From Mesorhizobium australicum WSM2073 (GTDB taxonomy: Bacteria > Pseudomonadota > Alphaproteobacteria > Rhizobiales > Rhizobiaceae), in the NCBI RefSeq assembly GCF_000230995.2, contig NC_019973.1, forward strand, positions 1,178,001 to 1,242,000: a DNA stretch of 64,000 nucleotides. Direction: 5' to 3'. Under the pieces are notes generated by a model. The model did no database searches. It was not told the DNA's origin and saw nothing but the letters and a program-made list of their open reading frames with translations. Numbering within the stretch: position 1 is the stretch's first letter; every line of letters begins with the position of its first letter. A program made the translations under genes and the position numbers. Shown piece by piece: positions 45,346 to 53,872 of the stretch.

Positions 45346-46226
45346 GCCCGGCGATCCCGCCCCGGATGCGTGAGGTGGCGAAGCTGGACCATGGCCATCG
45401 GGTGCGACAGGCTCTGCGCGTCGGTTTCGAGCTGCAGTTCGTCGCCGCCGCGTTTTGCGGTGCGCGCCAGGATTTCGTAGACCGCCGCCGTCGTCGACTG
45501 CAGCGCCTTGATCGCCGGCTGGCCGGACAGGATGCGCGCCAGGTAGACCGCTGCCGTCAAGTCGCCAAGGCCGTTCGGCGGCTTGTCGATCAGGCGGTGT
45601 TCGGCCAGCAGCGCCTGGGTGCCGTCGAGCAGCAGATTGCCTGTTCCGCCTGACATCATCGACGGTGCCGAGGTGACCAGCATGGTCGATGGTCCGGCGT
45701 GGAGTGCGGCCGAGATCACCGATTTCAGATCGGGCAGCGGCGCGCCGGCCATCCATTCCAGCTCATAGCGGTTGGGGGTGGCGATGTCGGCAATCGGCAT
45801 CAGCCGGTCGCGCATGGCGGCGGCGGTGGGCTCGGGCACGTAGAGGCCGCCGGAATCACCCATCACCGGATCGCAGATATAGACGGCATCGGGCGTCCTC
45901 GCCTTGACCGCGGCGACCAGCGAGGCGACCGCCTCGGCCTGGCCGGCCTCGCCGAGATAACCCGACAGCACGGCCCCGACCTCACCCAGCCACGGCGCGC
46001 GCTCCAGATCGGCCATCAGCGCCTTGAACTGGTCGAGCGGCGGCACGATGCGGGTCGCGCGGCCATGGCCGGGATGCCAGGGCAGGGTGACCGTAGGTAC
46101 GGCCCAGACCGGAAAGCCCAGTGTCTCCAGCGCGAAGACGGCCGCGCGGTTGCCGACGGAGCCGCGGGCGACATGGCTGGATATGACGATGACCGCGCGC
46201 GGCGCGTCGGCTTTTTCGGCGCTCAT
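45342..46226 (-). CDS. pdxY: Pyridoxal kinase
   Basis: Ribokinase-superfamily kinase of 294 residues that phosphorylates pyridoxal in vitamin B6 salvage. Typical PdxY/PdxK segments are VISSHVARGSVGNRAAVFAL, WAVPTVTLPWHPGHGR, VYICDPVMGDSGGLYV, IATPNRYELEWMAG and KPPNGLGDLTAAVYL, which holds the catalytic GxGD. Starts at ATG 46226 with an AAGAGA site; co-translated with the DUF429 gene. Confidence 0.9.
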   Translation of the reverse strand: MSAEKADAPRAVIVISSHVARGSVGNRAAVFALETLGFPVWAVPTVTLPWHPGHGRATRIVPPLDQFKALMADLERAPWLGEVGAVLSGYLGEAGQAEAVASLVAAVKARTPDAVYICDPVMGDSGGLYVPEPTAAAMRDRLMPIADIATPNRYELEWMAGAPLPDLKSVISAALHAGPSTMLVTSAPSMMSGGTGNLLLDGTQALLAEHRLIDKPPNGLGDLTAAVYLARILSGQPAIKALQSTTAAVYEILARTAKRGGDELQLETDAQSLSHPMAMVQLRHLTHPGRDRRA

Positions 46227-46239
46227 TGTCTCTTGATTC

Positions 46240-46491
46240 CTAGCTGCCCCGGGTGAGGAAAAGCACGAGCCAGACCATCAGGCCCAGCGCCAGAAGCAGG
46301 CCGAGTATCCTGCCAACACGCGTGCCCCAGACTTCGATCGGATCCGTGCGATCGGCATCGGCCGCGGAGACGTGGTCGCGCATGCCTTTCGTCGTCCGTG
46401 CCACGAAAGAATTGCCGGCCGGATCGGTCTCCTGCGCGACGCGCTGGAGGATACGGCGCGATTCGCTGTCGCTGTCCTGGCGTTTCGCCAT
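46240..46491 (-). CDS. Small membrane-anchored protein of unknown function
   Basis: 83 residues from ATG 46491. A polar, charged first 55 residues (KRQDSDSESRRILQRVAQET, then DADRTDPIEVW) are followed by one C-terminal membrane span (ILGLLALGLMVWLVLFL-like) and a short tail RGS, so it is probably tail-anchored in the inner membrane. No family recognised, though similar small proteins are common in Rhizobiales. It lies 13 bases upstream of pdxY on the same strand. Confidence 0.6.
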   Translation of the reverse strand: MAKRQDSDSESRRILQRVAQETDPAGNSFVARTTKGMRDHVSAADADRTDPIEVWGTRVGRILGLLLALGLMVWLVLFLTRGS

Positions 46492-46654
46492 GATGATATC
46501 CCGTTCTGATCGAACCTTATCGCGTTCACCGGGCCAATCACAGGGCCTTGCGCGGGCACAATTCATGCCGAGCCTGCTTCAGAGGCCGAGGCCGTTTTCT
46601 TGCGCGCCGATTGTGGTAATGCTTCGGATGCAACTTCTATCGAGGGATCCCTTC

Positions 46655-47293
46655 ATGCTTGCCCAGCGCCTTGCTCGACCATCGACATTTCGCACGTTGC
46701 CCGCCTTCCTGATGATGGCAATCGTGCTGCCGCTGCTTGCCGGCTGCGGCTACAACACGATCCCGACGGCGGAAGAAAACGCCAGGGCGGCATGGAGCGA
46801 GGTGTTGAACCAGTATCAGCGCCGCGCCGACCTCATTCCCAATCTGGTCGAGACGGTCAAGGGCTATGCCTCGCATGAAAAGGACACGCTCGACGCCGTC
46901 GTCCAAGCGCGCGCCAAGGCGACGCAGATCACGGTGACGCCCGAAACGCTGAAGGATCCGGAAGCCCTCAAGAAGTTTCAGGATGCCCAGGCCGGGCTGA
47001 CCAGCGCGCTGTCGCGGCTGATCGCGGTGTCGGAAGCCTATCCCGACCTCAAGGCCAACCAGAATTTCCTGGCGCTGCAGGCGCAGCTCGAAGGCACGGA
47101 GAACCGCATCGCGGTGGCGCGGCGCGACTACATCCAGGCGGTCAGGGACTACAATTTGACGCTGAAGACCTTCCCGTCGGTACTGTGGGCGACATTCTGG
47201 TTCCGCGGCAACGAGCCCTTCGCCAACTTCACCGTCGACGAAGACAAGATGCAGCCGCCGAAGGTCGATTTCGGCACGAAGCAGGGCGGGTGA
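46655..47293 (+). CDS. lemA: LemA-family lipoprotein
   Basis: 212 residues. A hydrophobic N-terminus with lipobox LLAGC puts the lipidated cysteine at C31. The LemA fold follows: ARAAWSEVLNQYQRRADLIP, NLVETVKGYASHEKDTLDAV, ENRIAVARRDYIQAVRDYN and a final FPSVLWATFWF. GAGGGA precedes ATG 46655; ATGs at 46619 and 46628 are in frame. LemA proteins commonly travel with TPM-domain genes, as here; their role at the membrane is not understood. Confidence 0.87.
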   Translation: MLAQRLARPSTFRTLPAFLMMAIVLPLLAGCGYNTIPTAEENARAAWSEVLNQYQRRADLIPNLVETVKGYASHEKDTLDAVVQARAKATQITVTPETLKDPEALKKFQDAQAGLTSALSRLIAVSEAYPDLKANQNFLALQAQLEGTENRIAVARRDYIQAVRDYNLTLKTFPSVLWATFWFRGNEPFANFTVDEDKMQPPKVDFGTKQGG

Positions 47294-48204
47294 ACGGCGA
47301 CTGTCCTCGGAACGAATTCCCGAAAAGACGGACCGCCGGCGTGCAAACACTCCCCTCTGTCCTGCCGGACATCTCCTCCTCAAGGGGGGCGCTACGGAAC
47401 GCCCACCTTTCCTTTCTTGGCCTTCTTGCCGGCATCCTCTTCCTCCCGTTCGCCGCCTTCGCCGCCGATCTTCCGGCGCTGACCGGCCGCGTCGTCGACA
47501 ATGCCGGCATCATCGATGCCGGCACACGTGCGGCGCTGACCCAAAAACTCGCCGACTTCGAGACCAAGGGCTCGGACCAGATCGTCGTCGCCACCATTCC
47601 CAGCCTCGGCGGCGAGGAGATCGAGCCCTACGCCAACCGGCTGTTCCGCTTCTGGAAGCTCGGCCAGGCCAAGGAGAACAACGGCGTCCTGCTTTTGGTC
47701 GCGCCAAACGACCGCAAGATGCGCATCGAGGTCGGGTACGGGTTGGAAGGCACGCTGACCGACCTGCACACCAAGCTGATCATCGAGAACGACATGGTGC
47801 CGGCCTTCCGCGCCGGCGATTTCCCGGGCGGCATCTCCAAGGCCGTCGACGACATGATCATGGTGCTGGAGGGCAATCCGGAAGAACTGGAAGCGCGCGG
47901 CAAGCGCAACGAGCAGGCACCATTCAATTCCGACGACCTGTTCTTCGCCATTTTTATCGGCATCTGGGCGATCATTTTCTTCGGCAGCATCGCGGCCTCG
48001 GTCCTGCCGCCGATCTTCGGCCAGAAACTCGGGCCCGGACGCTATCGCTGGCTCGGCATGACCTTCGAGCCGCACCGGCGATCATCGTCCGGCGGCTGGT
48101 CGTCCGGCGGCGGCGGTTGGTCCTCCGGCGGAGGGTCCTCCGGTGGCGGTTTTTCGGGCGGCGGCGGTTCGTCCGGCGGCGGCGGCTCCTCGGGAGGCTG
48201 GTAA
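47290..48204 (+). CDS. TPM-domain membrane protein (YgcG type), copy 1
   Basis: About 304 residues from a GTG that overlaps the lemA stop; GTG 47341 is an alternative and the start is uncertain. A signal-like hydrophobic run (LLAGILFLPFAAFAADLPAL) leads to the periplasmic TPM domain (GRVVDNAGIIDAGTRAALTQ, then ADFETKGSDQIVVATI, KENNGVLLLVAPNDRKMRIE). After it come a membrane span near IGIWAIIFFGSIAASVLPPI and a Gly/Ser-rich tail of about 40 residues. The first 45 codons contain a CTGTCCTGCCGGACAT segment seen in intergenic repeats, so part of the N-terminus may be repeat-derived. Confidence 0.8.
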   Translation: MNGDCPRNEFPKRRTAGVQTLPSVLPDISSSRGALRNAHLSFLGLLAGILFLPFAAFAADLPALTGRVVDNAGIIDAGTRAALTQKLADFETKGSDQIVVATIPSLGGEEIEPYANRLFRFWKLGQAKENNGVLLLVAPNDRKMRIEVGYGLEGTLTDLHTKLIIENDMVPAFRAGDFPGGISKAVDDMIMVLEGNPEELEARGKRNEQAPFNSDDLFFAIFIGIWAIIFFGSIAASVLPPIFGQKLGPGRYRWLGMTFEPHRRSSSGGWSSGGGGWSSGGGSSGGGFSGGGGSSGGGGSSGGW

Positions 48205-48208
48205 GGCC

Positions 48209-49099
48209 ATGGCCAGAGCTGCCGTCCCTTCAATGCCCGGCCAATGCGCTTCGCGGCTGCGCCTGGCCTTAATCATCCTGGCGTCTCTGCTGCTTGCCTC
48301 GATCGCCGCCGTGGCCGCCGACCTTCCGGCTCTCACCGGCCGCGTGGTCGACAATGCCGGCATCATCGATGCCGGCACACGTGCCGCGCTGACGCAGAAG
48401 CTGGCGGACTTCGAAACCAAGGGCTCCGACCAGATCGTCGTCGCCACCATTCCCAGCCTCGGCGGCGAGGAGATCGAGCCCTACGCCAACCGGCTGTTCC
48501 GCTTCTGGAAGCTCGGCCAGGCCAAGGAGAATAACGGTGTCCTGCTTATGGTCGCGCCAAACGACCGCAAGATGCGCATCGAAGTCGGCTATGGACTGGA
48601 AGGCACGCTGACCGACCTGCACACCAAGTTGATCATCGAGAACGACATGGTGCCGGCCTTCCGCGCCGGCGATTTCTCCGGCGGCATCTCCAAGGCCGTC
48701 GACGACATGATCATGGTGCTGAACGGCAATCCGGAGGACTTGGAGGCGCGCGGCCGGCGCAATCCCGCCGACAGCAGCACCCCCATGGATCCGGTCGTCG
48801 CGGTGTTCCTGATCCTGTGGGCGACGATGTTCTTCGGTGGCCTGGCAATGGCCTTCCTGCCGCCGATGTTCGGCACAAAGCTGTCGCCGGGCGTGTATCG
48901 ATGGCTGGGTATGACGTTTCGTTATGGCCAGGGTGCGGGCGGATCATCCGGAACCAGCGGCTGGACGACAAGGTCGTCGGGCGGCGGCTGGTCCTCGGGT
49001 GGTTCCGGCAGTGGCTGGTCGTCGGGGTCAAGCAATGGCGGCGGGTTTTCCGGTGGCGGCGGCTCGTCCGGCGGTGGCGGTTCTTCAGGAAGCTGGTGA
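48209..49099 (+). CDS. TPM-domain membrane protein (YgcG type), copy 2
   Basis: 296 residues. Same layout as copy 1: signal peptide (LALIILASLLLASIAAVAAD), TPM domain, membrane span (FLILWATMFFGGLAMAFLPP) and a Gly/Ser-rich tail. The TPM-domain DNA is almost identical to copy 1 over some 440 bases without a gap, while signal peptides, spans and tails differ. It begins four bases after copy 1 ends. In studied relatives TPM proteins are linked to envelope stress or photosystem assembly; here function is unknown. Confidence 0.83.
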   Translation: MARAAVPSMPGQCASRLRLALIILASLLLASIAAVAADLPALTGRVVDNAGIIDAGTRAALTQKLADFETKGSDQIVVATIPSLGGEEIEPYANRLFRFWKLGQAKENNGVLLMVAPNDRKMRIEVGYGLEGTLTDLHTKLIIENDMVPAFRAGDFSGGISKAVDDMIMVLNGNPEDLEARGRRNPADSSTPMDPVVAVFLILWATMFFGGLAMAFLPPMFGTKLSPGVYRWLGMTFRYGQGAGGSSGTSGWTTRSSGGGWSSGGSGSGWSSGSSNGGGFSGGGGSSGGGGSSGSW

Positions 49100-49108
49100 G
49101 ACAAGATC

Positions 49109-49747
49109 ATGGCGACACGACCGATCAGCCCGCAGGATCATGAGCGCATCGCCGCTGCGATCCGCGCCGCCGAAGCGCAAACCGACGGCGAGATCTACTG
49201 CGTCGTGGCGCATGCCAGCGATGGCTACTTAGCTCCCGCAGCCTTGATGGCGACCCTCGGCATGCTGGTCGTCAGCCTCGCGGTCGCCTATGGGCTGGAG
49301 GCCTGGTGGCTCACCATCCGCCTGCCACATTTCGTCATCGCTCAGTTGCTGGCCATGGCCTGCGTGCTGGCCCTGTTGTGGACGCTGCCCGGCCTGCGCA
49401 TCCATATGGTGCCGCGTCGGCTGCGCTATCAGGCTGCGCACGCCAATGCGGTCAAGCAGTTCCTCGCCCGCAACGTCCACCGCACCACGGCGCGCACCGG
49501 CGTGCTGATCTTCGTCTCGATCGCCGAGCGCTACGCAGAAGTGGTCGCCGATTCGGGCATCGACGCCAAGGTCGGCCAGCATGTCTGGGACGGCGTGGTG
49601 CGCGATCTGACCGCGCATGCCGGCCACGATCGGCTTGCCGACGGTTTCGTCAAGGCGATCGAGGGGGTCGGGGCCGTGCTGGCCGAGCATTTTCCGGTTA
49701 CTTCGGGCGATACCAACGAGCTCGACGACCATCTGGTCGAAATCTGA
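49109..49747 (+). CDS. TPM-domain protein with two membrane spans
   Basis: 212 residues, third TPM protein of the lemA operon. The domain is split around two membrane spans (ALMATLGMLVVSLAVAYGLE and FVIAQLLAMACVLALLWTLP). The N-terminal part reads HERIAAAIRAAEAQTDGEIY and the C-terminal part TARTGVLIFVSIAERYAEVV, then ADSGIDAKVGQHVWDGVV, as in COG3762 proteins. Starts nine bases after copy 2. Probably works with LemA and the other TPM proteins in the envelope. Confidence 0.82.
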   Translation: MATRPISPQDHERIAAAIRAAEAQTDGEIYCVVAHASDGYLAPAALMATLGMLVVSLAVAYGLEAWWLTIRLPHFVIAQLLAMACVLALLWTLPGLRIHMVPRRLRYQAAHANAVKQFLARNVHRTTARTGVLIFVSIAERYAEVVADSGIDAKVGQHVWDGVVRDLTAHAGHDRLADGFVKAIEGVGAVLAEHFPVTSGDTNELDDHLVEI

Positions 49748-49756
49748 AAAGCCCTA

Positions 49757-49853
49757 CCTGCAAACGCTACTCAGCCGGACGCCTGACGCGGCTTTGTGCG
49801 CTTCCGATGCCCACGGACCTAAAAGTCCGCTGGGTTTCGGTACTCGAAAGCCG
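49757..49853. repeat. Hairpin-bearing intergenic repeat, copy A
   Basis: Contains CCTGCAAACG, TGCGCTTC, a hairpin (49810-49834: CCACGGAC, CTAAAA, GTCCGCTGG) and ACTCGAAAG, in the same order as the element at 53873-53975. It lies just after the third TPM gene and may serve as its transcript end. Confidence 0.45.
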
Positions 49854-49991
49854 CGCCATCCGCCTCGGCTGAGCGCGTTTTCAGGCAGGCTTTGGCCAAT
49901 GTCGGCAGTGTCATGATCGTCTGTGCGAAAGCGGACCATCGGCCGCCGGGACTCTTGCAATCGGGCGATGCGGGTTTATGGTTAACAAATC

Positions 49992-50498
49992 ATGAATACG
50001 CTGACGATCGACATTCGGAAGGCAGACCCGCGCGATGCCGGCGCCATCGCCGAAGTGCACCTCGAGGCTTGGCGCGGCGCGTATAGCGGAATCATTCCGC
50101 ACCGCACGCTGACATCTATGATCAACCGTCGCGGAAGCGACTGGTGGGCCAACGCTATCCGCCGCGCCGCCACCGTCCTGGTCGTCGAGATCGGCGGCAC
50201 GATCGCCGGCTACGCGACGATCGGCAAGAACCGCGCCAAGGAACTCAAGCAGCAGGGCGAGATCTACGAATTGTACCTGCGCCCGGAATATCAGGGCATC
50301 GGGCTCGGCAGGCGGCTGTTTTCGGCGGCCAGGGCACGTCTCGCCGACCATGGGCTGAAAGGCATGGTGGTGTGGGCGCTGGAAGACAATCAGAACGCAC
50401 TTGCCTTCTATGCCGGGGCCGGCGGCCGCGACATCGCCGAAGGGGTCGAGATTTTCGAGCAGAAGGCGCTGAAGAAGGTCGCCTTCGTCTGGGAGTGA
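49992..50498 (+). CDS. GNAT-family N-acetyltransferase
   Basis: 168 residues. The acetyl-CoA-binding motif A is clear: YLRPEYQGIGLGRRLFSAAR (pattern QxxGxG), with the following motif B region VWALEDNQNALAFYAGAGGR. The N-terminus IRKADPRDAGAIAEVHLEAW, then RGAYSGIIP, is typical of the RimI-like group. The substrate is not predictable. It stands alone, 190 bases ahead of ppa. Confidence 0.85.
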   Translation: MNTLTIDIRKADPRDAGAIAEVHLEAWRGAYSGIIPHRTLTSMINRRGSDWWANAIRRAATVLVVEIGGTIAGYATIGKNRAKELKQQGEIYELYLRPEYQGIGLGRRLFSAARARLADHGLKGMVVWALEDNQNALAFYAGAGGRDIAEGVEIFEQKALKKVAFVWE

Positions 50499-50688
50499 CC
50501 GCCTGGGGATAATCGCGGAAGGTGTGGTCCCGGGCTCACGCACATCACGACCTTGAAACATCTTGTGCCGATGATTGAACGGGTCGACCGCCATCGCGTC
50601 TCGCCGGACGCCTGTAAGCACCATTCGCCGCATTGCACCATTTTGCGCCGCCCGCTATCTCCTGCCGACCGAGAGAGGGACAAAAGAC

Positions 50689-51222
50689 ATGCGCATCGAA
50701 GCTATAGCCACCGGAAAGAATCCGCCTGAGGACGTCAATGTCATCATCGAGGTGCCGATCGGCGGCGAGCCGATCAAGTACGAGATGGACAAGGAGGCCG
50801 GCACGCTGTTCGTCGACCGCTTCCTGCACACCTCGATGCGCTACCCCGGCAATTACGGTTTCGTGCCGCACACGCTGTCGGGCGACGGCGACCCGATTGA
50901 CGTGCTGATCTGCAACACGCGCGCCTTGGTGCCGGGCTGCGTGATCAACGTGCGGCCGATCGGCGTGCTGATCATGGAAGACAATGCCGGCCAGGATGAA
51001 AAGATCATCGCGGTGCCGTCACCGAAGCTGACACTGCGCTACGAGAACGTCACCGAATACACGCAGCTGCCCGACATCACGCGCCAGCAGGTGCAGCACT
51101 TCTTCGAGCACTACAAGGATCTGGAACCCGGCAAATGGGTCAAGATCGAGGGCTGGCATGATTCCAAATACGCCAAGAGGATGATCATGGACGCGATCGA
51201 CCGGGCGAAGGCGAGCAAGTAG
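50689..51222 (+). CDS. ppa: Inorganic pyrophosphatase (family I)
   Basis: Soluble Mg-dependent pyrophosphatase, 177 residues. The signature DGDPIDVL lies in [33 protein letters not shown] and [13 protein letters not shown] carry active-site Lys, Glu and Tyr residues, and GKWVKIEGW is the conserved C-terminal block. ATG 50689 follows a GAGAGAGGGA site. Keeps biosynthetic reactions going by removing pyrophosphate. Confidence 0.95.
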   Translation: MRIEAIATGKNPPEDVNVIIEVPIGGEPIKYEMDKEAGTLFVDRFLHTSMRYPGNYGFVPHTLSGDGDPIDVLICNTRALVPGCVINVRPIGVLIMEDNAGQDEKIIAVPSPKLTLRYENVTEYTQLPDITRQQVQHFFEHYKDLEPGKWVKIEGWHDSKYAKRMIMDAIDRAKASK

Positions 51223-51231
51223 CTCGAGCGG

Positions 51232-51825
51232 TCAGTTATCGACCCGGCCGAAAGCCGGCACGTCGCCAATCACCACGCGCTTGTCCTTGCCGCAGGCGAA
51301 GCCTTTCGCCTTCTCGTCGGCGATCTTGCGCGCCTGGTCGTTGGCGGCGGGGTTGCCGGTGGCCAACACCAGGCCGACGGTGCAGCCGTCCCGGGCGTCC
51401 ATCTGGGCGACCTTGGCGACGAGCAGCACCTCGGTCTTCTTGGTCTCGTCCTCGCCATTGCTGATCGAGCGGCGGTGGATGACCGCGAACGGCACGGCTT
51501 TGTCGCCATTGGTTTCGACGCGCCACTCGACCTTGGCTCCGGACGAATTCAAGGCGGAAAAACTTTCCCAGGTGGACGTCATGTCGCCGCCGGGCGGAAA
51601 ACCATAGAACAGCGATTCGCGGGCGTCGTCATATCCGACCAGCACGGGATAGCCGCGATAGCCGGAGCAGGCGAGGTCGGCCCAGTCGCCGTCGCCCTGC
51701 TCGGCCTGCGCATAGGTCACGCAGTCCTTCTTCCAGTCGAGGTCGGTGTAGGTGCTGGAAATGTCGCCGGCCTGTGCCGCCTGGCAAAGGCCGGCCAAGG
51801 TGAGCGGGATCAATAGGCTGCGCAT
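51232..51825 (-). CDS. Exported protein of unknown function
   Basis: 197 residues. A signal peptide (RSLLIPLTLAGLCQAAQA) is followed by a domain with four or more Cys (KKDCVTYAQAEQGDGDWADL, then ACSGYRGYPV, DGCTVGL, FACGKDK), suggesting disulfides in the periplasm. No recognised family; similar uncharacterised proteins occur in Rhizobiales. Convergent with ppa, nine bases apart. Confidence 0.68.
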   Translation of the reverse strand: MRSLLIPLTLAGLCQAAQAGDISSTYTDLDWKKDCVTYAQAEQGDGDWADLACSGYRGYPVLVGYDDARESLFYGFPPGGDMTSTWESFSALNSSGAKVEWRVETNGDKAVPFAVIHRRSISNGEDETKKTEVLLVAKVAQMDARDGCTVGLVLATGNPAANDQARKIADEKAKGFACGKDKRVVIGDVPAFGRVDN

Positions 51826-51869
51826 GGCGGAGATCTCAGTTGGAGGTCTTCCCAGCGTATCGCCAATCG

Positions 51870-52490
51870 CTATTTCTTCAAGCTGGCTTCGATCAGCAGG
51901 TCGGCGTTGCGGGCAACCGACTGCGCGGGGCCGCCGAGGCCGAACAGTTGGCCGCTGATATAGGCGCCTTCGATAAGCAGCAGCAACCCGTCGCCCAGCG
52001 TGTCGGGGTCTTGCGCGCCCATCGCAGCCGCCATGGCGCGCAGGCGGCGGCGCAATTCCTGCTTGTTGGCCTCGCTGACGACGCGAGCCGGATGGCTGTG
52101 GTCGGGATATTCGACCGCCGCATTGGTCATGCCGCAGCCGCGATAGTCCGCCACTTGCGTTCGCTTGCCGATACGGGTCAGGAAAGCCTTGATCTGAGCG
52201 CGCGGGTCGCCGGGGTTGGCGGCGACGGCCTCGTCGAAACGCTCCCAATATTCAAGATCGTATTGCCTGAGGTAGGAGGCGGCCAGCTCGTCCTTGGAGG
52301 GAAAGCTGCGATAGAGGCTTGGCTTGGTGACGCCGGCACGCTTGACGATTTCGTCGACGCCGATCGCCCGGATACCGCGCCGGTAGAATAGGTCATAGGC
52401 CACGTCGAGGATCTTCTTGGCGGCCTTCGGTGGCGCCGACGCATGGCCGTCGCTGATGGTCAGTTCAATATTTTTGTCGCTTGGCATCAT
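51870..52490 (-). CDS. TetR-family repressor
   Basis: 206 residues. N-terminal TetR helix-turn-helix: AKKILDVAYDLFYRRGIRAI, then VDEIVKRAGVTKPSLYRSFP. The C-terminal ligand domain has GCGMTNAAVEYPDHSHPARV, seen in many YcdC/AcrR-like repressors. Divergent from an MFS transporter with two matching operators between them, so it very likely represses that transporter and itself. Confidence 0.88.
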   Translation of the reverse strand: MMPSDKNIELTISDGHASAPPKAAKKILDVAYDLFYRRGIRAIGVDEIVKRAGVTKPSLYRSFPSKDELAASYLRQYDLEYWERFDEAVAANPGDPRAQIKAFLTRIGKRTQVADYRGCGMTNAAVEYPDHSHPARVVSEANKQELRRRLRAMAAAMGAQDPDTLGDGLLLLIEGAYISGQLFGLGGPAQSVARNADLLIEASLKK

Positions 52491-52509
52491 GGGACTCGAT
52501 TGACAATGT

Positions 52510-52521
52510 TACCGATCGGTA
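52510..52521. promoter_or_regulatory. TetR-type operator 1
   Basis: TACCGATCGGTA, a perfect 12-base palindrome 20 bases from the TetR-type start. It matches the TACCG...CGGTA form of many TetR-family operators and has a near copy at 52548-52559. Confidence 0.6.
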
Positions 52522-52547
52522 CGTATACATGCTCCCATCTTGCAACG

Positions 52548-52559
52548 TACCGGTCAGTA
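52548..52559. promoter_or_regulatory. TetR-type operator 2, abutting the MFS start
   Basis: TACCGGTCAGTA matches operator 1 at ten of twelve positions and ends three bases before ATG 52562 of the MFS gene. Binding here would block transcription or translation start of the transporter directly. Confidence 0.55.
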
Positions 52560-52561
52560 AC

Positions 52562-53845
52562 ATGATAGCTCAATCCCGTCCCTTTGGCCAGCGCTACGCT
52601 TTCGTGGTGGTGGGCGTCATCTTCCTCTGCCTGCTGATCGCGGCCGGCCTGCGCTCGGCGCCTTCCGTCATGATGCTGCCGCTCGAAAACAGCTTCGGCT
52701 GGCGGCGCGACGTCATTTCGCTGGCCGCGGGCGTCGGCATCCTGCTCTATGGGCTGACCGGTCCGTTCGCCGCCGCGCTCATGGAGCGCATCGGGCTGCG
52801 CCGCACGCTGCTGGCGTCGCTGGTGGTGATGTCGGCTTCGACCACGCTCAGCCTGCTGATGACCAAGCCATGGCATCTGTTCATCACCTGGGGCGTTTTT
52901 TCCGGCATCGGATCCGGCGCTGTCGCCAGCGTCCTTGGCGCCACCATCGTCAACCGCTGGTTCAAGACCAATCGCGGTCTTGTCATGGGGCTGATGTCGG
53001 CCTCCAGCGCCACCGGCATGCTGATTTTCCTGCCGCTCATCGCCTCGCTCGCCCAGTCAGGCGGCTGGCAGCCTGTCGTCATCGCTGTCGCGATCGCCAC
53101 CGCGGCGTTGATCCCTCTGGTCTGGTTGCTGGTGCCGGAGCGCCCGGCCTCGATCGGCATGGTGCGTTATGGGGCCCAGGCGGATGATGTGCCGCCGACT
53201 TCGCCCGCATCACAAGGCAATTTCCTGGCGCATACGCTCAGCACGCTGCGCCGCGCCGCCGGCACGCGGGTTTTCTGGTACCTGTTCGCCACTTTCTTCG
53301 TCTGTGGCTTCACCACCAACGGGCTGGTCGGCACGCATTTGATCGCCTTCTGCGGCGACATGGGCATCGGCGAGGTGCAGGCCGCCGGCCTGTTGTCTAT
53401 GATGGGCATTTTCGACCTGATCGGCACCACGCTGTCCGGCTGGCTCACCGACCGCTACGACCCGCGCAAGCTGCTCGGCGTCTACTATGCCATTCGTGGC
53501 CTGTCGCTGATCTATTTGCCCTATTCCGGCTTCTCGGCAACCAGCCTGATCATCTTCGCGGTGCTCTATGGTCTCGACTGGATCGCCACCGTGCCGCCGA
53601 CTTTAAGGCTCGCCAACGAGGCCTTCGGCGACCGCAGCGGGCCGATCGTGTTCGGCTGGATCGTGGCCGGCCATCAGGTGGGTGCCGCCGCCGCCGCTGC
53701 CTTCGGCGGCACCATGCGCGAACTGCAGGGCAACTACGAACTGGCGTTCCTGATTGCCGGCATGACGGCGATCGCGGCGGCTTGTATTTCGCTCCTGATC
53801 AACACCAGCCGGCCGGCCTTCGATCCCGAACCGCAGGCGGCTTGA
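52562..53845 (+). CDS. Major facilitator superfamily transporter
   Basis: 427 residues, about twelve hydrophobic spans. N-half marks: RYAFVVVGVIFLCLLIAAGL and GPFAAALMERIGLRRTL, the cytoplasmic loop with basic residues that defines MFS proteins; C-half loop SGWLTDRYDPRKLLGVYYA. It resembles the monocarboxylate/oxalate-type MFS group more than drug-efflux DHA1 pumps, but the substrate is open. No ribosome site is visible before ATG 52562, so the message may be leaderless. Confidence 0.83.
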   Translation: MIAQSRPFGQRYAFVVVGVIFLCLLIAAGLRSAPSVMMLPLENSFGWRRDVISLAAGVGILLYGLTGPFAAALMERIGLRRTLLASLVVMSASTTLSLLMTKPWHLFITWGVFSGIGSGAVASVLGATIVNRWFKTNRGLVMGLMSASSATGMLIFLPLIASLAQSGGWQPVVIAVAIATAALIPLVWLLVPERPASIGMVRYGAQADDVPPTSPASQGNFLAHTLSTLRRAAGTRVFWYLFATFFVCGFTTNGLVGTHLIAFCGDMGIGEVQAAGLLSMMGIFDLIGTTLSGWLTDRYDPRKLLGVYYAIRGLSLIYLPYSGFSATSLIIFAVLYGLDWIATVPPTLRLANEAFGDRSGPIVFGWIVAGHQVGAAAAAAFGGTMRELQGNYELAFLIAGMTAIAAACISLLINTSRPAFDPEPQAA

Positions 53846-53872
53846 GGCGCGTCGATAATTCAGGTGAGGCCG

